A stretch of DNA of 64,000 bases from Sistotremastrum niveocremeum HHB9708 (taxonomy: Eukaryota > Basidiomycota > Agaricomycetes > Sistotremastrales > Sistotremastraceae), in the NCBI GenBank assembly GCA_001630475.1, contig KV419458.1:1-64000 (forward strand). The letters are read 5' to 3'. This document shows positions 1 to 11,901 of this stretch, in pieces (position 1 is the stretch's first letter; each line of letters starts with the position of its first letter). Position numbers and translations under genes: made by a program. The notes below the pieces were generated by a model. It was not told where the DNA came from and ran no database searches. It saw only the letters and a list, made by a program, of their open reading frames with translations.

Positions 1-294
1 TGGTGACATATCTGGTATATATTGGTCTCTATATGCATGTACCACATCATATGAGGTGTATATACAGTATATATAATATAATAATGATTAAAATATTGAC
101 ATAAGACCAGTTGTGACTGGAAAAGGTGGCCGTGACCGGTTGCGCAACTGGTCGCAGCCGTGACCGGTCGCCGGACCGCAACCGCAGTCGCAGTTGCCAG
201 TCACGCCAAATTTTGGACGGCAACCGGACCGGCAGTTGCCAGTCGCACCCTGCGAGGGTCAAAAGTCCAGTCGTGACTGGACCTCAGAACACTA
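1..294 (-). mobile_element. Non-autonomous hAT-like element, partial (cut by window edge)
   Basis: This is the reverse orientation of the 509-bp element seen whole at 1559-2067 and 30873-31381, and only one end of it lies in the window. The terminal sequence reads CCTCAGAACACTA at 282-294, the complement of the TAGTGTTCTGAGG end of the other copies. It is packed with GGTCACG, CAACTG and ACTGG words. No transposase is present. It ends 60 bp before the start codon of gene copy 1, so it replaces most of that copy's normal leader. The target duplication cannot be tested because the other end is outside the window. Confidence 0.85.
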
Positions 295-354
295 CCGATT
301 CTCATGAGAAGCTCATCAGCATAGTGATTCTCCGTCTCCGTATCTCCCACCTCG

Positions 355-3300
355 ATGCCACCATCTGCAGATACGACATCAAATCTCCTCAAAGGGCTGA
401 AGATCGTCCAGAGCTTGAGTGAAGCTGTGCCACACGGAGGGATTCTAAAAGCTGTGGCTGGCGTTGGGATCACCATATTGGAGACTGTGGAGGTTAGTCC
501 TTGGCTTCTCTTTTATTTTCTTTCATTCGATGACTGATCTTGGAGTAGCGAGCTCGAGTTAATCGGGAAGAATGCTTTGATATCGCTCGACGAGCGGCTG
601 AGCATATTTCGGTCTTGAAGAGATTGCGTACGGAGGATGGATTGTCTGACGATCTTGGCGATAGTCTGGAACGGTATCGTCGGTCAGTCATTTGTATATC
701 TTCACTTCGTCCTCCACGTCGATCTCACGTCCGTCTCGTAGAGTCCTCGAAGAAGTATCGACAAGAGTCGAAGGTTTGGGATCCATGTCAGGGGCAGGGA
801 AGAAGTGGATGTTTCAGACAACGAGTGTGCAAGAGGAGACCCAGATGTGTCTAGAGAAGCTGAATGAGGCGTATCAGATGTACATCGTAAGTTGCCATTT
901 TTGAATACATGGCCGAAAAGTGCAGTATGCTGACACGGCGCTCAGTTCAACTTCTCAATCGCAACCGATAAAAAAACTGACGGCCCTTGTGAACGGGATG
1001 CGGACTATCTCACTTCAACTGGATTCCCCAATATCACAAATCCACCGTCGAGATGAACCCGATGAGGTAGCTTCACATCAATTTTGCTGACGTGCTCGGT
1101 TCACTGACTGATTTTCTTAGATCCGGCGACTATCGATGGAAGATATCCAATTTGCCGGAGAGATCAGATGTATCAAGACACGGCGTTATAGACTACGCAT
1201 ACAGCACGGCAAATTGATCGATAGATTCGGGACACATAGGAATGTAGTGATTCGGAAGTTCGAGTCAGTAGCGGAAAGAGAGGACGAAAGATGGGAGGCT
1301 TTCAACGAGGAAATCGAATGGCGGCGGGACCTTTTGTGAGTTACTCTTATTCGACAAATACTAACATCGACCTGACGTGGTACTTTGCTCAGAGGTGTTC
1401 ACTTTGCGAGGATGATAGGCGTTGCTATTCCGAGCCGAAGATCTAGGATAATCCTTGTTGAAGCTAGTGAGATTATTTCAAAGACTCCACATGCATCAAT
1501 CTAAGAGGTGGACCAGGCCCAATTAGCGCATATGACTACCTGCAGAGTCTCTGTGGCTTAGTGTTCTGAGGTCCAGTCACGACTGGACTTTTGACCCTCG
1601 CAGGGTGCGACTGGCAACTGCCGGTCCGGTTGCCGTCCAAAATTTGGCGTGACTGGCAACTGCGACTGCGGTTGCGGTCCGGCGACCGGTCACGGCTGCG
1701 ACCAGTTGCGCAACCGGTCACGGCCACCTTTTCCAGTCACAACTGGTCTTATGTCAATATTTTAATCATTATTATATTATATATACTGTATATACACCTC
1801 ATATGATGTGGTACATGCATATAGAGACCAATATATACCAGATATGTCACCACAAACACCCATTTGAGACCCAAAATACCCTCTGGGTACCCTGGTTGAG
1901 GACCATTAAGGGTCCTCGGTTGCGACCACGGTCACGACCGGTCATGACTGCGGTTGCTGGTTGCCTGATTTTCCAGGAACCTAGGCGACCGGCAACTGCG
2001 GTCCGGTCACGGTCCGGTCGCGACCTGCGGTTGCCACCGGTCACGGCAACTGGACCTTGGAACACTACTGTGGCTTGGAATTTTTGCTTGAGCATGTTCG
2101 GATTGTAGGTCAACTTCTTCCGCAATTTCTCGACTTGAAGCTCATAGTCTTGCAGATGTTTGATTTTGTGGTAAGGAAGTTGCAGTTGAAGACTTACGAC
2201 GCTAATGATGAACTGAACTTGCAGACGGCCTATCGGTTCCTTGCGGATCATGGGAGCTCGTGGAGAGGTGGCGTGAGTGACGTCGATGTGCGGAGGGACG
2301 GACACTGATAGGAACGAATCCGAACGATCAGTATCGCGATATCGTTCTGGATGGGAGAGATAATCGGCTGTTCCTGGGCGCATTAGGGAGGATCGATAAC
2401 CAGTGGAAGAACTCGGGAAAGAGAATGTGGGACGCATTTTTCAACGTGAGTCGTACCCGATCTTGTAAATGTAGTATTGACGGGCATACGAACAGTTAGC
2501 AGTAGGACATGGTCAGTCCCACTTCTTCCGACTTGCCGGAAGCGCATGCTCACAAAGATCAGATCTAACCTGGAGAGGCGGCGATTCATTCGATGTTTCC
2601 GCCGATTTCTTCAGAAGAGCTATGGAGTCGCTGAAGAGCTGGCAAGAAGCGCAGACTTGGCGCAGACCGAAGAATGTGCCGGAGAATTATGGGCTTGTCT
2701 GTGGTTATGGAGAGGATCGAGTGAGTTTGAGGAGGGGACTGTGGATTCGCCTTCATTAGGGGAGAGAGGGTGGAGAGAGGGGAGAGTATGGCATGGTATT
2801 CGACTCGTTCACCAATTCCCCGTGGCATGCGCTGTTGAATATTCTATCACTGCTTATCGTTGTCGAGATGAGGAAAACGAAGTGATTGTAGGGACTCGGA
2901 CAAAAGGATATACCCGGTCAGTGATTCAACAATCCATCCTTTTGCCATTCGTCAAGCTTATATGATTGTAGGTGGTCTTTTCATGTGTCGCCTGGGGAGA
3001 AAATTGAGCTGCAGACATGTGTTCAATCGTGCTGCACAGATCAAGTGTCCGAATTCTTCTGTGCTTCTGCGCTTCCACTTGCCCATCGGTACGGAGTCGA
3101 TGTGCGTTTGCTGCGATTGGGTCAGTCTTCTCTTTCCTTCTTTCTGATGCCTTTTATCGAACTGCGATAGTGTATCGCACGGGCATTCATATCTCCACAT
3201 CCATAAAAATACCCATCGCCAAAGAATGTCCGATGAAGGTTTACTACTTCGCGTACCTGCAGGCTCTCGACAACTCCGTGCCTCATCCACCAGGATTTTG

Positions 3301-3690
3301 GTCGTCCTCCCCTGATCCAGAATTCGCATTTGACTTATGCACCGAAATGACGAATGCGGATGTCCGGTTCAAACTGTAAGTCACTCATTTGTCCATCTTG
3401 TCGATTGTTGTAACTGATTGAGATATAGGAAACCGTATGTCGAATATGATAAGATCAGGGAGGCTGTTCTCCCTGTGTTTCAAGACTTGCATCAACGGGG
3501 ATTTATCCATGTTCCTGAGATTATCCATATCTCGGATCCACCATTCACATCCGAGTCTATCACTGCGATCCCAGGCGGAGGAAAATCTGAGACTATGCAT
3601 AGTACTGCGGCCATTGCGTGTGGAAAGAAACGTCGGGCGAAAAGTTTATTCTCAATATTCAGCAAGAAGAGAAAATTAGGGCAATATTGA
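355..3690 (+). pseudogene. Copy 1: helical bundle + pseudokinase family gene, disrupted
   Basis: The full family layout is visible: exon 1 (355-492) gives a bundle start with KIVQSLSEAVPHGG; later exons give a kinase-like N-lobe (RNVVIRKF, then FNEEIEWRRDLL), a 15-nt microexon at 2156-2170 (MFDFV), and a catalytic-loop-like YRDIVLD followed by FLGALGR where DFG would stand. The C-terminal tail is KKRRAKSLFSIFSKKRK, a type shared only with copy 7. Two lesions are seen. A 509-bp hAT element is inserted in the exon encoding the hinge-like AYDYLQSL segment, with target duplication CTGTGGCT. A run of seven A near 970 shifts the frame relative to paralogs in the exon beginning FNFSIATD. It is one of the two most diverged copies. 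Its promoter region is displaced by another hAT copy. Confidence 0.75.
1559..2067 (+). mobile_element. Non-autonomous hAT-like element, complete (509 bp)
   Basis: Imperfect terminal inverted repeats TAGTGTTCTGAGGTCCAG and, at the other end, the complement of TAGTGTTCCAAGGTCCAG bound the element. It is flanked by an exact 8-bp duplication CTGTGGCT (1551-1558 and 2068-2075). An 8-bp duplication with a TAGTG terminus fits the hAT superfamily. The interior is filled with subterminal words (GGTCACG, CAACTGC, CGGTTGC) around an AT-rich core and has no transposase gene. It looks identical in length and nearly identical in sequence to 30873-31381, so it moved recently. It interrupts an exon of copy 1. 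Confidence 0.9.
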
Positions 3691-3712
3691 AGCAGATAGC
3701 ATACCAACGTCT

Positions 3713-6681
3713 TCATCTCTTGCCCGTCTTCGAGAATATCTTTCCCAGAAACTTCTTCTTAATCCCTCGGGCATCACCCTTTCTCCTCTCCCGAACACTC
3801 CCACTTGTACTAGCGCTGGCCTTCAAATTACACTCCGGACTCGGACCCGTAAGAGCCGTACCCAGTCGAAGTCCAGACCGCTCAGTCTGAGGAACGGGTA
3901 GATATCCGTGTAAATCGAGATCCTGGAGGAGGGCGAGGACGGGGGGATGGATGCAATCTTGGTGGATGACGTGTTTACTACAAATCAATTGAGTCGATCA
4001 ATGAGAACGGATGGTTGAGGAGCGCACGTTTGGAAGAAAGGACTCCCTCCCTCTGGACTTGTATACGAATCTTCTTGAGAAGGAGGCCCGCTGGGTGAGG
4101 GATCCGGATCGTAGGACCAGAATCCCGGAAGATCTGGGATTGATCCATTCGCATCTGGCATATGTGCGAAATAATATATCGATCCCTCTCTGCTCGCTTT
4201 GATCGACGTGACGACTTGAATACCCGCATGCACCACTACCCCACATCGTCAGCCAAAAGTTTTGAAAAAGACGAAATGGGGGATCAAATATGCGGGAAAG
4301 GGGGGACTGACCCAGTCGAAGCGAAGGAACCTTCACTCCATATTGGCGGGCAAGTGAGATGGCACTCCCGAGGAAGAAATTGTATATCTCGTTCGTACAA
4401 TCTGTCCGAACGCGGGTTTTAAGATATACTTCTTCACCTCTCTGAACGTCGAATTTCCATCTGGTGAATCCGCCTGTAGAAGTGGCTTCCACACGGACTC
4501 TTTCTTGTGAGCCTTCTCCCTCATGTTCGGCATCGTTCTTCTGATCGGAGTGAGGATTGTGGGAGTGGGAGAGAAGACGAAGGGCGGAGGGATCGTATGA
4601 GGGCGGTTTATGCAGTGCGAAATCGTGCACTAGAGGGATGAGATTCCATACCTTCCTCTCTTCATCATCCCACCCAATATCCCCAACATTCCTCCAACGC
4701 ACCTCCCCGTCCTCCCCAACCGCTTCCCTAGGTTCTTGAGCCCGACTTGATCCACTCCACATCCCTACACTTTTACTCTCCCATAGACCCTTTGCGCTAC
4801 TTTCGTCCTTTTTGGATTGCCATTGTTCGAGGAGGGTGCGGGAGGCGTTGAATAGAGAGGTGTAGGATTCAAAGGAGGCGTTTGCGCGCCAATTCCAATC
4901 TATATATATCCACATTATGCTCAGTGATTTGGGGGCGGGAAGGAGAGGAGAGGGGTACCGAAGCCTGTTGCGAGCTGAGGTTTTTTCTCCGTTTAGTATA
5001 TTGGGGATGGAGGAGGAAGGAGGGGGACATACTCTATTAAAAGATTCCCACATCCTCCACCCCGAATCTCCCCATCGTCCATCCATAGTACCCAAGCCTC
5101 CCATACATAAAGATTTATCGCGTGCGTTTAGTGTTATTTCGCGGAACTACAACTTCATCAGTCGAAACGATAGATGGAGGAGGGAAAGGGAGGTTACGCG
5201 TCCGATCCAGGAGCCGCCGTGGTCCCGTAGGTATTGATAACCAGACTATACCTCAATCTTAATCGAGATATATACGGAGAGGTTGGAAACACGTACAGCG
5301 AATTCACACATCTGATCACCAACCGTCAGTATAATATACATCTCGAAGGAGAAGGGGACGTACAATTCGGATATGTTCATGTAAATATTCCAGTCCTGGT
5401 AACCCCCTCAAATAATCGTATGCTATAACTGCCCCTTGTCCCGCTGCTGCACCTGTTCCGGTAGAGGCGGAGAGTATTATGATTTTTGTACGGGAGGATG
5501 GGAGGGATATGCCGAGGAGACGGGCGAAGTGGATGTTCCTAATAATCGTGTAGAGAGAGGGAGATCAGGAAGAGTTGAGGGGAGGAGGTGAATGGAGAAG
5601 AAAACGTACAGTAGATTCCTTCGTAGCTCGATCTCTGCATCAAAAGCTTTCCACCCTCTCATCTCGTCCACATCCTCATCCACCGCCTTTTGCTTTCCCT
5701 TCCTCTTGTTTCCTCCGCCCCCGTCGTTCGTGGTACAAGTAGGTAACGACATAAACTTCCTCGCTATCACTGCTGTCCGTTCTCCGAACCTATCGAGGAG
5801 ATATCCACTTTCGATATAGAGAATATATTCTTTCTTCTGGATGCGCGATAGGGAGGATGTAATTGTCAGGTTTGTAGATGGGATTCGACGGATCTGTTCC
5901 ATTGTTGAGTATTGTATTGAATAGAGGGGGGTTGAAGGGGCTCACGGCGTCCGGCTGGTTTGCATCTGGGTCATGAGGTGTATAGACGAGTGATTGGGTT
6001 TGAGAATGTGTATCGAGTTGAAGGGAGAGTGCTCGCATGCAGTTTATGAGTGTTGATAATTTCGTATCAGCAGATATTGAGAATTGGAACTACACCCTCG
6101 TCAATACACCTTGACCGGGAGTCGGGATGGATGGATAGTACAGGGGACATACGATGTAGAGTTGATAAGCTTCGTTAAGCTTGTTTATACAATCCTTCGT
6201 TTCTTCTTGGACGCTTGATTTGGGGAGGCCGAGTCGGTTTGACGAGGAGTCGGTGCCTAGTCTTTCGACTGTTTTGGATACATTCTTGAGAACTCTGGGC
6301 CATCATTATTATTATTACGGACGAACAAAGAGAAGGGGTTGGAACGCACGTTAAATAATTCTGCAAACGAAGTTTCACATCATCCGCCAAATCCAGATCA
6401 CCGTCTTCATTTACTCCAAGCACCCTCAAAACCTCTATATGCTCCGCCACTCTCCTCGCGATATCCTTACACTCTTCTCTATTCACTCTCACTCGCTACC
6501 CAATCAAACCGGTTAGTCATTCAGACGGGAGGATCGAGGGAGGACGAACGTCAGCTGTTTCGAGAATGACGATTCCGATACCTGCGATAGCTCGTATTAT
6601 TCCTCCTGCATGGGGAATCGCTTCGCCGAGAGATTGTAGTATTCGGAGGGCTCGGAGGGGGTTGGAGGTGTCTTGTAGCAT
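3713..6681 (-). CDS. Copy 2: inverted, diverged bundle + pseudokinase gene
   Basis: Exon 1 runs 6681 to 6550 and encodes MLQDTSNPLRALRILQSLG; exon 2 begins RVRVNREECKDIARR. The N-lobe has AVIARKF and AFDAEIELRRNLL, followed by an HFARLLGIS segment and YLHEH. The 15-nt microexon (5297-5311) and the 16-nt microexon (4959-4974) are both retained with good splice sites. The catalytic-loop equivalent is FREITLNARDKS and the DFG position reads MGGLG, so it is a pseudokinase. Two introns present in the other copies are absent: the one after the N-lobe beta-strands (exons 6 and 7 fused) and the one between GGFTR and WKFDV. An acidic-basic insertion rich in Lys, Gly and Asp sits in the N-lobe (5700-5740). 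The tail is KKKFLGKIFSKTGKR. No lesion was found. Stop codons of copies 1 and 2 are only 22 bp apart, tail to tail. Confidence 0.75.
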
Positions 6682-8189
6682 CTTTCGTGGGACTGGGAGA
6701 TTGGTTGAGTCGGAGAGGTTTTATGGAGGAAGATTCGAGCATCGTTGGTGCTTTGCAAATTTGGTCTAGAGTCGAAGTGGCTGTGAAGGATTGATAGGAG
6801 TGAATATTAATCCTTGGTCCATGCGCGTGTACGCATTGAATTGTGAAGATTGAATGGGAAAAGCGAATAGTTGAGTCATTGATGTCGACTCGAGATGATG
6901 AGACAACTGGAAATTTTCAGCTCCGCCACCGACTCGTTCTTCTCCACCTGCGTCCCATGTGTGTGGTCGCGAGTCAAGCATCTACTTACAGAATGCGCCA
7001 GATTGAATCTTGATCTCAGTTTGACGCAAAACATCTCGTAAACGACAACTCAATGATTTGCTTTCTGTCCATGGTGCTATGCTTATCGCGCGGTGTGGTA
7101 CATGTATTATCGAACGACCATGCTACGTACCCTTTCTCCTCTTCATATCAGTACTTGAAATGTCAAATGAGCCCTCCACTGTGTTATCTCGACCGTATGT
7201 GGCAGGATCTCAGCGAATCTTATCAGTACTAGCCTCTTCAGAAGTGAGTCTTTCCCTCCACTTATAGGACTCCCTCTCGTTGTTCGATTGATGTAGCTTT
7301 CCTATAGCTGATATTAATGTCGGGTGAAGTTACTTAGGACTCGGTCACTTGCTATCTGCATCCTGTGCACATGTGCTCGCCTTTTCGTGTCTGCTGCCAC
7401 CAACTCTTCATCACAATCGACAGATCTTGAACTCCGGCTGTTGCGCCCTCGAATCTCTCCGTTCCTTCGCATCCCTTAGCCCATCTCGTTCTAGCCCAAC
7501 TCTCCAAATCCTCCTGGCAACTCCTCGCGGCGCATCACATGACTCTATGACTCAACGATCGCCTCCACATTGTCATCCCATCAATTGTTCAACGAAAGCG
7601 GTGCAGACGTATGGCTTTACAGTACAAGACACTGTACGAATGTCATCATCGCTTCCTATCCGCTGGATCGACTTTCCCTATCATTGGATGACTCTTGGAT
7701 CGTTCGACAAATCTCCCACCCAACATCCAAGAGTCCCTTTCGTTATCAACAAACAGTCAACTATTCAATGCCCTAATATCCTGACGACTTGGACGGAATG
7801 CAATCTCTTCAGATGGCACCACTCTTATCTTTGAGTCTCGTCTCATTGATATTGTCCTATTGGATACGGTGCATTCCCACCCGTTGACTCAACCCGTTGG
7901 TCAATAGCACATGTCGTAAATCGTTCGATGGGCTCGCTATGATAGCGGAATCAAAATTCATTAGAGATAGAGTTCAAGATCGAGATTGATCGATTGATCG
8001 CGCCCAATTACCGGATGCGCTCTGCACCAAGGGTTTAGCGCTCCACGAGAAAATCGAAGTCTTCTAGATCTCTGCTTCACGAGATGTAAAGGCGAGATGT
8101 ACCAGTACTAGTCCTCCACTGCTCGTCATTCAGCTACGAGTGCCATCGCCAGATCTCGCATGATTTCCCGACGTCAAGCGCTCTCGATG
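6682..8189. other. Intergenic stretch between copies 2 and 3, no clear gene
   Basis: This should hold the promoter of copy 2 and unrelated sequence. Short open frames occur (for example 7058-7267 and 7349-7834 on +) but none shows a recognisable domain. The conserved CRE, hairpin and upstream-ORF block found before copies 4-10 was not seen for copy 2. The stretch may hold a decayed gene: fragments with exon-like ends occur between 7400 and 7850, but all frames are interrupted. Confidence 0.5.
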
Positions 8190-8480
8190 ATCCCCGCGTG
8201 AGGAATCCTCATGCGCTCATTGCGATTCGCGTGCTCAAGCCCGGCGAGACCTTCTACCTCGTCAAGTGAGATCAAACCGCGATCCTCAGTATTTGCGTCT
8301 GCAATGGACCGAGCTACAAGCAATCGAGTTCTTCGGAAGAAAAGGAGTAGATGTAGGCTCATGTAGCCTGAGAGTCAGTGAGACCACAACATCGTCTCCT
8401 GTCCGCGTGGATGCCAATCGCGTAGATGGGGAGCAGAAGGGTACCCGGGTGATGCTGACATTGGATTTGACTCTTTGAGG
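8190..8480 (+). pseudogene. Possible relic of the family's C-terminal module
   Basis: In two short adjoining frames the sequence reads IRVLKPGETFYL and then AIEFFGRKGVDVGSCSLRV, ending at a stop near 8480. Intact family members have the same order: WSIDVSPGEEIYL, then IADFFYG, then a GVDVRSLRL segment. The spacing is shorter than in intact copies, and the only intron that would join the pieces is too short to be credible. I read it as an old fragment of another family member, with modest confidence; chance resemblance is possible because the match is brief. Confidence 0.35.
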
Positions 8481-8639
8481 AGGATAATGGCAGTGAGCAT
8501 GAGTTTTACTAGCTAGTAATAATATGAAAGGAGTAAATTCGGAGTTACTGTTACCGACCGATTCTCTTCAAATTCCTCCTGGCAGGCTCACCTGGCTCAC
8601 CTTCACGTCGTCGACACCCCGGTGAACATCACGAGCATC

Positions 8640-8842
8640 GTTAAAACACTTATAGTAATGCAGTGGCAAACTCATCTCCTCTGTCCAAAGATGCCACGTT
8701 TGTTCAAGATAGGGGCTCCCAAAGCAGTCCTCACTGCCCCTGGGCTCGCGAGGTACGACGATCGTGCATCCATCCGTCTTTTATTCATAAAAGCTCACTC
8801 GCAACAACACAGCCTTTTGACCTCCTCTTTCTGCTCAACACC
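8640..8842 (+). promoter_or_regulatory. Leader of copy 3 with hairpin and predicted 5' UTR intron
   Basis: An AGGGGC / GCCCCT inverted repeat (around 8714-8740) occupies the place of the AGGCT / AGCCT hairpin in front of the other copies. It is followed by AGGTACGACGATCGTGCATCC, matching the donor of the predicted leader intron in other copies, and then by a pyrimidine-rich run to the ATG at 8843. The CRE-like motif and upstream ORF of the other promoters were not found here. Confidence 0.5.
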
Positions 8843-11570
8843 ATGCCGCTCGCTGCGGATGTGACTTCCAATCTTCTCAGAAGTCTGAAGATCGTTCAAA
8901 GTCTTGGAGAAGCAGTTCCTCATGGTGGGATATTAAAGGCCGTCGCTGGAGTTGGTATCATACTCTTGGAAACTGCGGAGGTCTGTCTTCGTCTAGTATC
9001 TCCATGTTCTCTGCTCAGACGCTTGACACAGCGAGTTCGACAAAATAAAGAAGAATGCGTGGATATAGCACGACGTGCCGCGGAACATATCTCAATGCTG
9101 AATCGATTCGGTGAAGTCGATGATATTTCTGAAGATCTGATTGAGCGACTTGAGCGGTATCACAAGTACCTCGCTCTCACTCTTCTGCCGGATCTTCGTT
9201 GATCAATTTGTCAGAGTTCTCGAGGAGGTTCTGAAGAAAGTCGAGCGATTAGGCGCCGATTCTAGTTGGAAACGAACGCTCAGGCAATCAAGTGTACAAG
9301 ACGAGACAAAGGAATGTCTGAGCAGTTTGAATGAAGCATATCAAATGTATATTGTAAGCATTTCTTTTGGAAGCAAAAGGGTGGTGTATTGAGTGATGTA
9401 CAGTTCGAATCTTCGATAGCCATGGACAACAAGTTGACAACAGTCGTACGAGGAATGAATGCGCTAACGTTGAGGCGGGATTCCCAAGTATCACCGGGAG
9501 TCGGTGAGCCAAGCGAAGTAAGACAGATTGTAACAATTACTACATCTGCGTTCAGTGCTTGACCCGTATGATAGATCCCTCTATACCAGATCGACTTCGG
9601 CGAAGAGATCAAGCGAGTTGAGAAGAAGCCCTACATTCTTCGTATCGAGCATGGGAGACTGTTGGACTTTACCGGAAGACGAAAAGCTGTTATATTGCGG
9701 AGGTTTGAGGTGAAGCCTGAGGTCGAAAATTTAGAAAGTGAATTGGAGGATTTCACGAAAGAAGTCGAAGTTCGTGGCGATCTTTTGTAAGCGTCGCTAC
9801 CATAATCTCAGCAAATACGAATTAATCTAATAACCTGATACTCAGAAATCAACATTTCGGCAGAATGCTTGGGGTCACAAGTTCGAGTACCAAGAGGACA
9901 AAAATGATCGTCATCGAAGCTGGTGAGTTCCGCATTTGCAAGAAGGGGCATTGGCTCATCCCAGCCACAGGGACGATTGGCGCTTACGATTATCTCCAGA
10001 GTCTGATAGGGCTCAATTACTTCGCCGAATATATTCGAGTCGTAAGTGCCAATCATTTCGCTTGTACGCCTAACTTACACTGCAACCTACACTGCAACAG
10101 ATGTGTGAATTTGCGGTGCGACAGGATCAATAAAGCGTTCACTCAGGGATTGATATATGATAGATGGGATACAGGTTTCTCCGGGATCACAGAGGCTCAT
10201 GGAGAGGCGGGGTGAGTAGTTTGAATATATGGCACAAGCGGTCGTTGAAGACTATGGGGCAGTATCAGGATATTCTCTTGAGTGCACGGGACAAGCGTTT
10301 ATCTATGGGAGCGTTGGGCACGTTGGACAGTCAGTGGGAGGATTCGGGGCGCCGGATGAACGAAGCATTCTTGAGAGTGAGTCATCTGCAACTGTGACGA
10401 TTGAGCACTAATCAAGGAACAGTTGACTGAAGGATCTGGTGAGTTGGATTTTGCCGAGGGTGCCATTTCTCAGTCAACGCAGATAGGATTATGGGAGGGA
10501 TAGAATCCTTCGAGGAATATGCAGATCTGTTCGAGACGGTGAGAGAATCGGTGAAAAAATGGAGCGAAGCCAAAACGCAAGAGAATGCGCGAGATATGTC
10601 TTACTGGCTAAAGCTGTGGAGCAATCTGAGTGAAATGGAGCCAAGAATAGATAACTCCCCTTCTGTTGGCGAAATTGGGTGGAAAGAGGGGGGAATGTGG
10701 CATCCAATCCCCCTTTCCCATCGATTCCCTCTGGCACAACCATCAGAATACAAGCTCACTGCTGACCGATTGCGAGATCGAGACTGGGACACGATTGTTG
10801 GTACCCAGATCGGAGAATACACAAGGTCAGATTCAAGATTGTCTCAATGCGTGTGCTTATCAATAATTGTTATAGATGGACCATCGACATCTGTCCCGGA
10901 GAGAAGATCAATATCCGCACGATTATCTGCTCGCATCGCACAACCCAAATTTCCGATTTCTTTTTCCAATCCGCACCATCCCTCGCACGAGATTCTGGGC
11001 TCGATGTAACTGTGCTCAGCCAAGGTCAGTCATCTCTTCTTTTGAGATTTCGTATACTGACTGCTCCCAGTGTCTCGCACGGGTTTCCAAATCACTGCTT
11101 CTCTCACAACATGTCAAGAACGCTGGGAAGAACAGCACTCATCAATCTACTACTACACATACCCGCCCAATTTAGATGGTTCGGTGCCCGATCCGCCCGG
11201 CTTCTGGTCCTTTTCTCCCGATCCTCACTGCACTGATGAACATCTCCAAGCTGACGATGCAGAAGTCTATTTTGAAGTGTGAGTCACTGAATCCTCCGTT
11301 TGGTTTGATAGCCAATGCGAAGTCAGTGAACCTTTCATCCAATATGAAACCATCAACGACCGCCTCTTCACTCTCCTTCAAAGTTTTGATTCCTTGGGAT
11401 TCCTCCCCATCCAGGACACGACCTATGCATCCGATCCGCCGTTCGCATCCATCAGCAAACTTCCCGATCATCAAGTCCCTGGATCGACCGTCGCGAAACG
11501 CGTCAAGGGCCGATTACGCAAGATGATTCGTTCTGCTTTCACCAAGAAAAGGACAACATTGCAATCTTGA
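8843..11570 (+). CDS. Copy 3: helical bundle + pseudokinase gene, intact by eye
   Basis: The start MPLAADVTSNLLRSLKIVQS is shared with most copies and follows a pyrimidine-rich leader. Fifteen exons can be laid out without a frame break. The bundle continues RVRQNKEECVDIARRAAEH and VLEEVLKKVERLG. The N-lobe reads IDFGEEIKRVEKKPYILRI, with VILRRF at the beta-3 position (Arg instead of the kinase Lys) and GRMLGVTSS after the alpha-C-like helix. Microexons lie at 10101-10115 (MCEFA) and 10423-10438. The catalytic-loop-like exon gives YQDILLSARDKRLSMGALG. The C-terminal part has TIDICPGEKINIRT and PDPPGFWSFSPDP. The tail is RMIRSAF-type (KGRLRKMIRSAFTKKR), differing from the two common tail types. 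The N-lobe groups with copies 5, 6 and 8. Predicted to act without kinase activity; membrane action is inferred only from the bundle. Confidence 0.8.
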
Positions 11571-11899
11571 AGGAAACTCTGGCAAACCGGATTGTTGTTC
11601 GATCCACTGTTGATTGTCTATCTCTTGCTCCTAATATCACTTGTAACAGAGTGTATTCTACTCTTTGGATGCTTTTCATCTTTCATCTCGTATATAGTCT
11701 GCCTTCTCGACGCAGAGATTTTTTCATTTGCAAACGAATAACCAATGTCCCCGCAATCTGCCGTCGTCCATCTCTCAAGAAGCGCGCCATTTTCATCTGG
11801 ATAGTGTGTATACGAGGTTTTGTCTGCTGAGAGGGCCAAAGACGCGTCGCGCGAGGCTTTAAGTCGAAACCGAAAATGCTGGATAGATGGAAAAATGGG
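11571..11899 (+). other. Spacer 3' of copy 3
   Basis: No gene was recognised. The second half begins the sequence block that precedes every promoter from copy 4 on (GAGGCTTTAAGTCG-type text followed by the CRE-like site). Confidence 0.4.
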
Positions 11900-11901
11900 A
11901 A

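Noticed and set aside
1591-1806. 71-residue ORF repeated in each hAT copy
   Set aside because: It follows the element's subterminal words, has no known motif, and exists because the copies are nearly identical.
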